A DNA stretch of 34,844 nt, from contig JAGHSF010000055.1 of assembly GCA_018065985.1 (NCBI GenBank), forward strand, positions 1-34,844, written 5' to 3'. Shown here one piece after another: positions 17,473 through 26,136 of the stretch (the first letter of the stretch is position 1; every line of letters starts with the position of its first letter). The position numbers and the translations under genes are program-made. Under the pieces are notes generated by a model. The model did no database searches. It was not told the origin of the DNA and worked only from the letters and a program-made list of their open reading frames with translations. This DNA is from Candidatus Cryptobacteroides choladohippi (GTDB taxonomy: Bacteria; Bacteroidota; Bacteroidia; Bacteroidales; UBA932).

Positions 17473-17943
17473 ATGGTATCAGAACTCGAGGACCGCGTCC
17501 AGAAGGCGGTCGACCTATTCATGCAGGGGTATGGCTGCGCCCAGAGCGTTGCGGCCGCATTTTCCGATCTGTACGGTTTCACGGAAGAGCAGGCAAAGCT
17601 CGTGGGAGCCGGCTTCGGAGGGGGCGTCGGCAGGCTCAGGATGATGTGCGGTGCCGTGAGCGGCATGGTCATCCTTGCCGGCATGGACTCCGGGCAGACC
17701 GACGGGGCGAACCGTCAGGGGAAGGCGGACTGCTACAAGCTTACCCAGGACCTCGTCCAGGCGTTCAGGGAGGAGAACGGGTCGGTCATCTGTGCCGAGC
17801 TGCTGGGTCTGAAAGGCCCTGTACCCGCCGGACATTTCATGCCGGCGGAACGTAACGCGGAGTATTACAAGGCCAGGCCCTGTGTGGCCAAGGTCGAGAG
17901 CGCGGCAAGAATATTCGCAAGCTATCTCGCGAACAAGGAATAA
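17473..17943 (+). CDS. C_GCAxxG_C_C family protein
   Basis: 156-aa cytosolic protein of the C_GCAxxG_C_C family (probable redox or metal-binding role, unproven). The family signature is visible: GYGCAQSVAAAF (residues 19-30), GAGFGGGVGRLRMMCGAVSG (46-65), an internal Cys in ADCYKLTQ and ICAELLG, and the final RPCVAKVES. Small, single-gene unit between two minus-strand operons; its stop is 2 nt from the stop of the GH92-GH125 gene. No signal peptide or membrane segment. Confidence 0.88.
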   Translation: MVSELEDRVQKAVDLFMQGYGCAQSVAAAFSDLYGFTEEQAKLVGAGFGGGVGRLRMMCGAVSGMVILAGMDSGQTDGANRQGKADCYKLTQDLVQAFREENGSVICAELLGLKGPVPAGHFMPAERNAEYYKARPCVAKVESAARIFASYLANKE

Positions 17944-17945
17944 GC

Positions 17946-20900
17946 CTATATTATCTCGTTCAGCAGGTCGATCTTGCCCTCGTCGATGAGCTTCAGGATG
18001 AGCTCTCCGAAGAGGGTGTTCTGCCATGCGAACCACTCTCTGGTGAAGTGAGCGGGATTGTCGACGTGGAATGACTCGTGCATGAATCCGCAGCCTGCAT
18101 CGGTTGTCATCAGAGCTATGATGCAGTCCTGGATCTCCTTGTCGTCCTGGGAGGTGAATGCCCTCATCATGTAGCTCATGGGCCATACGTAGTCGCTTCC
18201 CACGTGCGGGCCGCCGATTCCGTTGCCTGCAGCACCCTTGAAGTGGTAGGGATTGCTGTCGCTGAGCACGTACCTGCGGGTGTTCTGGTAGATGGGGTCG
18301 TTTATGTCCACGTCGCCAAGATATGCCATTGCAAGCAGTGAGGGCACGTTGGCGTCGTCCATCAGGAGGCGGTTGCCGAAGCCGTCGACCTCGTAGGCGT
18401 AGATCTTTCCGAATTCCGGCGTATCGACGATCGCGTATTTTTTCAGGGCGGCCTCCACCTCGTCGGCGAGGGCGCGGCAGTCTGCTGCCAGCCTGGTCTC
18501 TGCATTCACCGTCTCGAGTATCTCTGCGGCCTTGCGCAGGCTGGTGACAGCGAAGAAGTTGGACGGGATGAGGAAGTCGAATATCGTGGCGTCGTCGGAA
18601 GGCCTGAAGGATGACACGATGAGGCCCACAGGATTGATGGGGTTGCCGTAGCCGGAGTTGCTCTTCATGTCGTACTGGGCGTCGCACTCGCGTGTGAACC
18701 AGTAGGGTCCGCGGTTCTCCTTGCGCTGCTGCTCGTGCAGGGTCTGGAGCACCTTCTCCATGGCCTCGACCCAGACATCGTCGAATACCGAGGTGTCCCC
18801 GGTCTTCTTCCAGTAGGCGTATGCGAGGCGGATAGGGTAGCACTCAGAGTCGATCTCCCACTTGCGCTCGTGCAGTTCGGGCTTCATGATGGTGTTGTCG
18901 TCCATCCAGCCTGTGCCGGTGGGGCCTATGTTGAATGCATTTGCATACGGGTCGATGCAGAGGCACTTGAACTGGCGGCGTATGGTACCTGCGAGCATCG
19001 CGCGTACCTGAGGGTCGTCCGAGAGGCGGAGATAGGGCCATACCTGGGCACCGCTGTCGTGCAGCCACATGGCGTGGATGTCGCCCGTGTAGACGAAGGT
19101 GTCGGGGTTGCCGCTGCCGTCATCCTCGGTGAAGTGCACGGTGGTGTCGAGCGTGTTGGGGAAGCAGTTGCCGAACATCCAGGCGAGCCTGGGGTTGGTC
19201 AGCTGTGCCTGCACGTCGGCGATGGTCTTCTCGATGGCAGGGCTGGTGAAGAGGCGGTCCTGCTCTGCGGGACGCTGGCAGATGTACTCGGCCGGCTCCT
19301 CTGCGCAGTACCATGTCTTCTTCTCATTGCCCATGACGAGGGTGAGAGTGCTGCCGGCCATGATGTCCTCATAGCTGATGAATCCCTTGGTGTAGGGCTT
19401 TCCGTTGAGGTATGCGCGCTGTATGTAGATGTTCTCTGCGGAGTTGTTCTCTGCCTTGACGGTGAATGACCTGCCGCCGGGAAGGGCGATGGTCGCGCTG
19501 TCGAAGATGGGCGAGCCGAACCAGTAGCGTCCGCCGGCGGGTTCGGTCTGGTAGAATCCGAGGCTGGAGAGTATGTACCATGCGCTCATCTGACCTGCGT
19601 CCTCGTTGCCGCTCAGGCCGTCAGGTGCTGCGAAGTACATCTCCTTGAGTACGCGGCGCACGAGCTCGGCGGTCTTCCAGGGCTGGCCGGCATAGTCGTA
19701 CATGTAGATGATATGGTGGCTGGGCTCGTTGCCGTGTGCATACTGGCCTATGAGTCCGCTGATGTCGGGCGATGCGTTCTCGCCCTCGATGACAGAGCTT
19801 ATGATGAAGAGGGAGTCGAGCTTCTGCACGAGAGCCTCCCTGCCGCTGAAATGGCCGTCAAGGTTGCTTGGAGTATAATGCTTGTACGATTTGAAGCATT
19901 CGGCCAGACCGTCGAAGTCGTGGGGGACAAGCCAGGTGTACTGCCATGCATTGCCCTCGGTGTAGTCGTCGGCGCGGTGGTTCGAGTGGAACGGGTTGAA
20001 GGGAACGCCGAACTTGCCTTTGCTGGTCACGCCGCGCATGAATCCGGTCTCCGGGTCGAAGTGCTTCCTGTATGACTTGCTGCGCTCGAGGAAGTACTCG
20101 TAGTCCTCCTTGTGGCCGAGCTTGAGGGCTGCCTGTGCGAGAGCCCAGTCTGCGACGGCATACTCCATTTCGTATGCGACGGACTCGTTGAAGAGGTCGC
20201 AGGGGATGTATCCGTATTTCATGCGGAGGTCCTGGCCGCGGTCGGGCCTGAGGGCTGAGACCTTCATTGCCTCGTATGCCTTCTCGATGTCGAAGCCGTC
20301 GAAGCCCTTGAGGATGGCGTCGGCAACGACGGGGATTCCGGGATTGCCGACCATGCAGTCGGTCTCACATCCGTGGAGATGCCATACGGGGAGCTTGCCC
20401 TGCTTGTCGAAGATGTCGAGGAAGGTGTTGATGATGTCGTTCTCCTTCTCGGGATGCAGGATGGAGAAAAGAGGCATCTGTGCCCTGTAAGTGTCCCACA
20501 ATGAGAAGATTGTGTATCGGTTGGGCTGACCGCAGTCGCTGAACAGGGCGGGCGCGGCCATGGTATGGTAGAGTGAGGTGTAGAAGATGGTCCTGGCGTC
20601 ATTGTCGCCTGTCTCGATATGCACTTTCGCGAGCTCCTTCTCCCATGCCTCGTCGGCAGCCTTGCGGGTGGCCTCGAAGTCCCATCCGGGCATCTCGCAG
20701 GCCAGGTTGGCAAGCGCAGCCTCGGTGCTGGTGGGGGAGAGAGCCACCTTTACGAGCACCTGCCCGCCTTCGGGGAAGCTGAACTTCCAGAATCCATCTG
20801 CGGGAGCCTCGCAGGCGCTGAATTCCTTCGAGAACTCGGCTGCGAAGTAGAGCTTCTGATCGTCCGCCCAGCCCTCGGAGAAGCGGTGTCCGGTGATGTG

Positions 20901-21467
20901 GCTGTTGTCGGCTATCGTGATGTCGCCGTCGGTGAGTTCGTCCCAGCAGCCTCCGTTCACGAGGTTCAGCACGATTGCAGGGTCGGCCGCTCCTTCAGGG
21001 AAGGTGTAGCGGGAGAGTCCTGTCCTGGCGGTGGTCGTCATCTCGCAGAGGATGCCGCTGCCCTCGAGGGGAACGCTGTAGTAACCCGGAACGCTCTTTT
21101 CCTGAGTGCGGTCCGCCTTGCCGGCAATGCCCTCGCGTGTGTAGCTGTATGCACTCCCGGTGACGGGCATGATGGTGATGTCGAAGAGGTCGCCGATGCC
21201 GGTTCCGCTGAGGTGGGTGTGCGAGAATCCAACAACGCTGTTGTCGCTCTCATGGTAGCCGGAGCACCAGTCCCAGCTGGTGGGGATGGATGTGGGCCCG
21301 AGCTGTACCATTCCGAAAGGAACGTTTGCCCCGACGAATACATGCCCGTGGCCTCCTGTGCCTATGGATGTGTCGACGTAGTCTGTCAGTTTCTCTGTGG
21401 TTGCTGCCTGGTTGCAGGCCACAAGCGATGCGGCCGCTGCTAGAATCGATAGTAATTTGCGTGTCAT
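17946..21467 (-). CDS. GH92-GH125 fusion alpha-mannosidase lipoprotein
   Basis: 1173-aa two-enzyme protein. The start at 21467 (MTRKLLSILAAAASLVAC, lipobox Cys) is chosen because the frame extends upstream through the promoter with no homologous sequence. Residues about 25-735 are GH92, a calcium-dependent inverting alpha-mannosidase: YVDTSIGTGGHGHVFVGA, GNEPSHH with the acid Glu581, and GNEDAGQMSAWY with the base Asp residues. Residues 739-1173 (17946-19253) are GH125, a metal-independent exo-alpha-1,6-mannosidase: HAMWLHDSGAQVWPYLR, WEIDSECYPIRL (acid Asp) and YAYEVDGFGNRLLMDDANVPSL (base Glu). No long linker separates them. Together they could strip alpha-1,2/1,3 and then alpha-1,6 mannose from N-glycans or mannan. 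Confidence 0.95.
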   Translation of the reverse strand: MTRKLLSILAAAASLVACNQAATTEKLTDYVDTSIGTGGHGHVFVGANVPFGMVQLGPTSIPTSWDWCSGYHESDNSVVGFSHTHLSGTGIGDLFDITIMPVTGSAYSYTREGIAGKADRTQEKSVPGYYSVPLEGSGILCEMTTTARTGLSRYTFPEGAADPAIVLNLVNGGCWDELTDGDITIADNSHITGHRFSEGWADDQKLYFAAEFSKEFSACEAPADGFWKFSFPEGGQVLVKVALSPTSTEAALANLACEMPGWDFEATRKAADEAWEKELAKVHIETGDNDARTIFYTSLYHTMAAPALFSDCGQPNRYTIFSLWDTYRAQMPLFSILHPEKENDIINTFLDIFDKQGKLPVWHLHGCETDCMVGNPGIPVVADAILKGFDGFDIEKAYEAMKVSALRPDRGQDLRMKYGYIPCDLFNESVAYEMEYAVADWALAQAALKLGHKEDYEYFLERSKSYRKHFDPETGFMRGVTSKGKFGVPFNPFHSNHRADDYTEGNAWQYTWLVPHDFDGLAECFKSYKHYTPSNLDGHFSGREALVQKLDSLFIISSVIEGENASPDISGLIGQYAHGNEPSHHIIYMYDYAGQPWKTAELVRRVLKEMYFAAPDGLSGNEDAGQMSAWYILSSLGFYQTEPAGGRYWFGSPIFDSATIALPGGRSFTVKAENNSAENIYIQRAYLNGKPYTKGFISYEDIMAGSTLTLVMGNEKKTWYCAEEPAEYICQRPAEQDRLFTSPAIEKTIADVQAQLTNPRLAWMFGNCFPNTLDTTVHFTEDDGSGNPDTFVYTGDIHAMWLHDSGAQVWPYLRLSDDPQVRAMLAGTIRRQFKCLCIDPYANAFNIGPTGTGWMDDNTIMKPELHERKWEIDSECYPIRLAYAYWKKTGDTSVFDDVWVEAMEKVLQTLHEQQRKENRGPYWFTRECDAQYDMKSNSGYGNPINPVGLIVSSFRPSDDATIFDFLIPSNFFAVTSLRKAAEILETVNAETRLAADCRALADEVEAALKKYAIVDTPEFGKIYAYEVDGFGNRLLMDDANVPSLLAMAYLGDVDINDPIYQNTRRYVLSDSNPYHFKGAAGNGIGGPHVGSDYVWPMSYMMRAFTSQDDKEIQDCIIALMTTDAGCGFMHESFHVDNPAHFTREWFAWQNTLFGELILKLIDEGKIDLLNEII

Positions 21468-21495
21468 GAGTGCATGATGGCTTTTGAATTTCAGG

Positions 21496-21503
21496 CAAAG
21501 ATA
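21496..21503 (-). promoter_or_regulatory. -7 box of the GH92-GH125 gene
   Basis: Minus-strand TATCTTTG, perfect match, 28 nt before the ATG at 21467. It faces away from the GH92 promoter 26 nt further on, in a compact divergent control region. Confidence 0.7.
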
Positions 21504-21529
21504 GTGATAAAAATAATGCATAAATAGTT

Positions 21530-21537
21530 TATATTTG
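21530..21537 (+). promoter_or_regulatory. -7 box of the GH92 > GH95-like operon
   Basis: TATATTTG, perfect match, 22 nt before the ATG at 21560. It shares the 92-bp intergenic space with the divergent GH92-GH125 promoter, so co-regulation is plausible. Confidence 0.7.
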
Positions 21538-21559
21538 TGATATTGAAGAACAATGCCAT

Positions 21560-23734
21560 ATGAATAGAGTACTCTTGGTGCTTGCCCTCGCTGCCCTGAT
21601 CTCCGGATGCACGCAGCCTGCGGCAATGCAGGACCCTGTCGATTACGTCAGCACCCTTGTCGGCACCCAGTCGAAGCACTCGCTGTCGACCGGCAATACC
21701 TATCCCGCGGTTGCAATGCCCTGGGGAACCCACTTCTGGACGCCCCAGACAGGCCGCAACGGCGACGGATGGGCCTACACCTACACTGCCGACAAGATCC
21801 GCGGCATCAAGATGACCCACCAGCCCAGTCCCTGGATCAACGACTACGGCCAGTTCAGCATAATGCCCGTGACGGCCGCGGCCACCGTTGACGAGGATGA
21901 GCGCGCAAGCTGGTTCTCGCACAAGGCCGAGACCGCAACTCCTTATTACTATGCGGTTTATCTTGCGGATCACGATACCCGCATCGAGCTGGCTCCCACC
22001 GAGCGCGCCGCAAAGTTCCGCATTACCTATCCCGAATGCGGGGAGTCTTTTCTCGTGCTGGACGCCATAGATCCCGAGGGCGCCGGCTTCGAGGTCTGCG
22101 GCAACCGCATCATCGGCTCCACCACCAACAACCACGGGGGAGTGTCCGATAATTTCCGCCTGTGGTTCATAGTCGACGTCGACACTCCCTTCACCGTCGT
22201 GAAGCAGGAGGCCGACAAGCTCATGCTCGGCTTCCCCACACGGCGCGGGCAGCAGGTAGGCCTGAGCGTGGCCGCATCGTTCATCAGCGCGGAGCAGGCC
22301 GGGGTGAACATGAAGGAACTGGGCGACGGTGACTTCTGCCGCATCATGGAAGAGGGCCGTGCGCGCTGGAACGAGGTCCTGGGCCGGGTGAAGGTGACCG
22401 ACGGCAACATCGACAACCTGCGCACGTTCTATTCGTGCCTGTACCGTTCCGTGCTCTTCCCGAGGGACCTCAGCGAACTGACGGAAGATGGCCGCAGAGT
22501 GCACTACAGCCCCTATGACGGGCAGGTGCACGACGGATATCTTTTCGGCGACACTGGCTTCTGGGATACCTTCCGCAGCCTTTTCGCACTCGTGGACCTC
22601 ATCTATCCCGAGCAGGCCTCCCACATGCAGGAGGGCCTTGTGAATACCTGGAAGGAGAGCGGATTCCTTCCCGAATGGGCCAGCCCCGGGCACCGCGGCT
22701 GCATGGTTGGCAACAACTCCGCATCGGTTGTGGCCGAGGCCTACCTGAAGGGCATACGCGGCTACGACGCCGAAGCCCTGTGGGATGCGGTGGTGCATGG
22801 CGCCCACAGCGTGCATCCGCAGGTCAGCTCGACCGGCAGGCTCGGATGGGAGTACTATGATTCGCTTGGCTACGTGCCGTGCAACGTGGGAATAAACGAG
22901 AGTGCCGCCCGCACCCTGGAGTATGCATACGACGACTGGTGCATAGCCCGGTTCGGAAAGGCTCTCGGGAAGCCTGAGGAGCTGACCGCACCCTATGAGA
23001 AGGCCGCACAGAACTACCGCAACCTGTACCGCGAGGCCGATTCTCTGATGGGCGGGCGCAACGCGGACGGCAGCTTCCCCGAGGAATTCAGCCCGCTCAA
23101 GTGGGGCGGCGACTTCACCGAGGGGAATGCCCTGCATTACAGCTGGAGCGTGTTCCACGACATCCCCGGCCTCATCGGACTCATGGGCGGGGAAGAGGCT
23201 TTTGCCGCCAACCTCGACCGCGTCTTCGAGATGCCGCCGGTCTTCGACGACAGCTACTACGGATTCACAATCCACGAGATACGCGAGATGCAGATAATGA
23301 ACATGGGCAACTATGCCCACGGCAACCAGCCCATACAGCACATGCTCTATCTCTACGACTGGTGCGGCCAGCCCTGGAAGACGCAGCAGAAGGTCCGCGA
23401 GGTGATGCGGAAGTTCTACACTGCGGCCCCCGACGGCTACTGCGGCGACGAGGATAACGGCCAGACCTCTGCCTGGTACGTGTTCTCGGCCCTGGGATTC
23501 TATCCTGTGTGTCCCGCAAGCTGCGAGTATGCGATAGGCTCGCCCATATTCGATACCGTGGTCCTCGACAACGGAAGCAGCAGGTTCACCATACGCACAA
23601 GGGGCGGCGGCAGCAGTGCCTGCTTCATCGCATCCAAGAAGCTGAACGGACGCCCGTTCGAGGGTAACTTCCTCAGCCACAGCGCACTTGTGGATGGCGG
23701 AACCCTTGAATTCACAATGACGGAAAACAAATAG
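21560..23734 (+). CDS. GH92 glycosidase lipoprotein with Gln at the catalytic acid position
   Basis: 724-aa GH92 family enzyme, lipobox LISGC (Cys17). Family features: PVDYVSTLVGTQSKHSLS, KMTHQPSPWINDYG, GFWDTFRSLFAL, HRGCMVGNNSASVVAEAYLKG and CGDEDNGQTSAWYVFSALGF with the base Asp pair. The motif normally reading HGNEP, which carries the general-acid Glu, reads HGNQPIQH here: the residue is Gln590. GH92 enzymes with Gln at this site include the bacterial mannose-1-phospho-6-mannose uncapping type, where the phosphate leaving group needs no acid. A phosphodiester or otherwise activated substrate is therefore a reasonable inference. Divergent from the GH92-GH125 fusion, and followed after 10 nt by a GH95-like gene. 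Confidence 0.93.
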   Translation: MNRVLLVLALAALISGCTQPAAMQDPVDYVSTLVGTQSKHSLSTGNTYPAVAMPWGTHFWTPQTGRNGDGWAYTYTADKIRGIKMTHQPSPWINDYGQFSIMPVTAAATVDEDERASWFSHKAETATPYYYAVYLADHDTRIELAPTERAAKFRITYPECGESFLVLDAIDPEGAGFEVCGNRIIGSTTNNHGGVSDNFRLWFIVDVDTPFTVVKQEADKLMLGFPTRRGQQVGLSVAASFISAEQAGVNMKELGDGDFCRIMEEGRARWNEVLGRVKVTDGNIDNLRTFYSCLYRSVLFPRDLSELTEDGRRVHYSPYDGQVHDGYLFGDTGFWDTFRSLFALVDLIYPEQASHMQEGLVNTWKESGFLPEWASPGHRGCMVGNNSASVVAEAYLKGIRGYDAEALWDAVVHGAHSVHPQVSSTGRLGWEYYDSLGYVPCNVGINESAARTLEYAYDDWCIARFGKALGKPEELTAPYEKAAQNYRNLYREADSLMGGRNADGSFPEEFSPLKWGGDFTEGNALHYSWSVFHDIPGLIGLMGGEEAFAANLDRVFEMPPVFDDSYYGFTIHEIREMQIMNMGNYAHGNQPIQHMLYLYDWCGQPWKTQQKVREVMRKFYTAAPDGYCGDEDNGQTSAWYVFSALGFYPVCPASCEYAIGSPIFDTVVLDNGSSRFTIRTRGGGSSACFIASKKLNGRPFEGNFLSHSALVDGGTLEFTMTENK

Positions 23735-23744
23735 CAATACATAG

Positions 23745-25976
23745 ATGAAGACGTTCAAGAAACTTGTACTCATGGCAGTGTCGGCAGCATGCATCTCATG
23801 CACTGCGGGCATCTCTCCTGTTGAAAGCGGCAGTGACCTTGTGTATGCCGGACTTGCCGGCTGCTGGGACGAAGCCGTGCCTCTGGGCAATGCCGAGCTT
23901 GGCCAGCTGGTATGGAACAATGACGGCAACCTGCGCTTCTCCCTGGACCATTATGACCTCTGGGACCTGCGCCCGACTGAGGAATTCGGCGATACGGTGA
24001 AGTTCCGCTACAAATGGATTCAGGAACGTGTTGCCGCCGGCGATGAAGATAGCATAAGCGAAGTGTATGACGATCCGTACTTATTCGAGCCGGCGCCTTC
24101 GAAGATACCCTGTGCGGCGCTCGAGTTTCCCATGAAGGGACTCGGGGCAGTCAGGTCCGTGCGTCTGTATCTGAACAACGCCCTCTGCCGTGTGGAGTGG
24201 GAGAGCGGTGCCACGCTCGAGACTTTCGTGAATGCGGCCGAGCCCGTCGGCTGGTTCGTGTTCACCGGCGTCGATGACCCTGAATTCACACCTGTCCTCA
24301 GGACCCCCATGTATCAGGAGGAGGTCGAGGTCGACAACACGAATATCCAGGGCAACACATTGGCTTCGCTGGGCTATGAGCAGGGGAGCATCGACAGTAC
24401 CGGGCACAGCATCCACTACCATCAGAAAGGTTGGGAAGACTACAGCTATGACGTTGCAGTGCAGTGGAAGCGAGATGGAAGCACCCTCACCGGTGCGTGG
24501 AGCGTGAGCACCTCGCTCAAGGACCTGAACGCCGTCAACGAGGTGGCCAGGGCCATGCGCCGCGGCGTCGGCAGGGATTATGCCAGCCACATGGAGTACT
24601 GGGACGGATTCTGGGCCGCATCATCCGTCCAGGTCCCTGCCCCCGTGATCCAGAAGCAGTACGACAACGAGATGTACAAGCTCGGCTCCATGAGCCGCGA
24701 GAATTCCCGCCCCATCTCCCTCCAGGCCATCTGGACAGCAGACAACGGCCTGCTTCCTCCATGGAAGGGCGACTACCACAACGACCTCAATACCCAGCTC
24801 AGCTACTGGCCCGTTTACGCCGGCAACCATCTTTCCGAGGGTGAGGCCTACCTGAACTGGCTCTGGGAGTTCCGGGGCAACTTCAAGCAGTTCACCCGTG
24901 ACTTCTTCGAGGTCGACGGCCTGATCGTTCCCGGTGTCGCCACTCTCGACGGAAAGGCGATGGGAGGCTGGCCCCAGTACTCGTTCTCGGCCACGACCGG
25001 CGCGTGGGTGGCCCAGCACTTCTATCTGCACTGGAAATATTCGGCCGACGAAGGGTTCCTGAAAGAGAGGGCCTATCCCTTTGTGTCCGACGTTGCACTG
25101 GCACTCGAGCAGCTCTCGTCAGTTGATGGGGACGGCCATCGCGTGCTTCCCCTCAGCACCAGCCCCGAGATCTTCAACAACTCCCTCGATGCCTGGTTCC
25201 ACACCATGACCAACTACGACCTCTCGCTGATGTGCTTCGCATTCGGTGCCGCAGCCGAGATGGCCGGGGCTCTCGGCCTGGATGAGGATGCAGCCCGATG
25301 GAACCGCTGCCTTTCGCAGATGCAGCCCCTTGACGTCGAGGACGGTGTGCTGACCTTTGCCCACGGCTTCCCCTACAACGAATCGCACAGGCATTTCTCC
25401 CATGCGATGTCAATCTTCCCCCTGGAACTCATCAGGTGGGAAGACGGTGAGGAGTCGCAGAAAATCATAAGGGCCACCATAGACCGCCTCGATGAGATAG
25501 GACCTGACTACTGGTGCGGCTACTCGTATTCATGGCTTGCCAACATGAAGGCGCGTACGATGGACGGAGAAGGCGCCGCCGAGGCCCTTCGCATCTTTGC
25601 GGAGTGCTTCTGCCTGCCCAACACCTTCCACGCCAACGGCGACCAGACAGCCAGCGGCAAGTCCCAGTTCACCTACAGGCCGTTCACCCTGGAGGGCAAC
25701 ATGGCCTTCGCTTCCGGTGTGCAGATGATGCTTCTGCAGAACCACGACGGCACGATATGCGTGTTCCCGGCACTGCCTTCTGACTGGAAGGACGTGAGCT
25801 TCAGCAATCTGCGCGCTCCCGGAGCCTTCCTCGTGTCTGCAAGGATGGAGGGCGGCGTTGTGACCGGCCTTTCCGTGACTTCGGAGAAGGGCGGCCGCGC
25901 CAGGATCATGATTCCCGGCCAGAGCGAACCAGCCGAGGTTGATTTTGACGCCGGGGAGACCGTGGTGCTCATCTGA
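23745..25976 (+). CDS. GH95-like glycosidase lipoprotein with altered active site
   Basis: 743-aa lipoprotein (lipobox ACISC, Cys19) with the GH95 layout: N-terminal beta domain (WDEAVPLGNAELGQLVWNN), then an (alpha/alpha)6 barrel. Compared with the GH95 enzyme at 9489, the [12 protein letters not shown] motif reads HNDLNTQLSYWP (Asp347, Asn349), the acid Glu is kept in STSPEIF (Glu475), and QIDGNFGG reads TLEGNMAF (Glu650 for Asp). It probably belongs to a distinct GH95-related subgroup; whether it is a fucosidase, another glycosidase or inactive is open. It follows the GH92 gene by 10 nt, so both enzymes are likely made together on the same glycan. Confidence 0.8.
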   Translation: MKTFKKLVLMAVSAACISCTAGISPVESGSDLVYAGLAGCWDEAVPLGNAELGQLVWNNDGNLRFSLDHYDLWDLRPTEEFGDTVKFRYKWIQERVAAGDEDSISEVYDDPYLFEPAPSKIPCAALEFPMKGLGAVRSVRLYLNNALCRVEWESGATLETFVNAAEPVGWFVFTGVDDPEFTPVLRTPMYQEEVEVDNTNIQGNTLASLGYEQGSIDSTGHSIHYHQKGWEDYSYDVAVQWKRDGSTLTGAWSVSTSLKDLNAVNEVARAMRRGVGRDYASHMEYWDGFWAASSVQVPAPVIQKQYDNEMYKLGSMSRENSRPISLQAIWTADNGLLPPWKGDYHNDLNTQLSYWPVYAGNHLSEGEAYLNWLWEFRGNFKQFTRDFFEVDGLIVPGVATLDGKAMGGWPQYSFSATTGAWVAQHFYLHWKYSADEGFLKERAYPFVSDVALALEQLSSVDGDGHRVLPLSTSPEIFNNSLDAWFHTMTNYDLSLMCFAFGAAAEMAGALGLDEDAARWNRCLSQMQPLDVEDGVLTFAHGFPYNESHRHFSHAMSIFPLELIRWEDGEESQKIIRATIDRLDEIGPDYWCGYSYSWLANMKARTMDGEGAAEALRIFAECFCLPNTFHANGDQTASGKSQFTYRPFTLEGNMAFASGVQMMLLQNHDGTICVFPALPSDWKDVSFSNLRAPGAFLVSARMEGGVVTGLSVTSEKGGRARIMIPGQSEPAEVDFDAGETVVLI

Positions 25977-26062
25977 CGGCTGTTTCAGGGATTCACTGCC
26001 GTCACGAAATATTAGCGGCCGTTTTTCGGAAACTGCTGATATAGAGAGAAATACGAAAATGT

Positions 26063-26083
26063 GGTGTTGTGAATTCTAACACC
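26063..26083. other. hairpin between convergent genes
   Basis: GGTGTT (26063-26068) and AACACC (26078-26083) form a perfect 6-bp stem with a 9-nt loop in the 160-bp space between the GH95-like and lipid-kinase genes. There is no T-tract; a terminator or processing role is only possible. A second small stem, AATGC-TTT-GCATT followed by TTT, lies near 26109-26124. Confidence 0.35.
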
Positions 26084-26136
26084 GGAAATTCATAAGTGTT
26101 TGAAATATAATGCTTTGCATTTTACGCTTGCCGGAG

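Noticed and set aside
21468..21626. N-terminal extension of the GH92-GH125 protein
   Set aside because: It would run through the TATCTTTG promoter box and lacks a signal peptide; the ATG at 21467 gives a proper lipoprotein signal.
21491..23929. Very long open frame (about 800 codons) on the minus strand opposite the GH92 gene
   Set aside because: It is the antisense shadow of a clear GH92 gene in GC-rich DNA; its product shows no family and has low-complexity Val/Ala/Gly/His composition.
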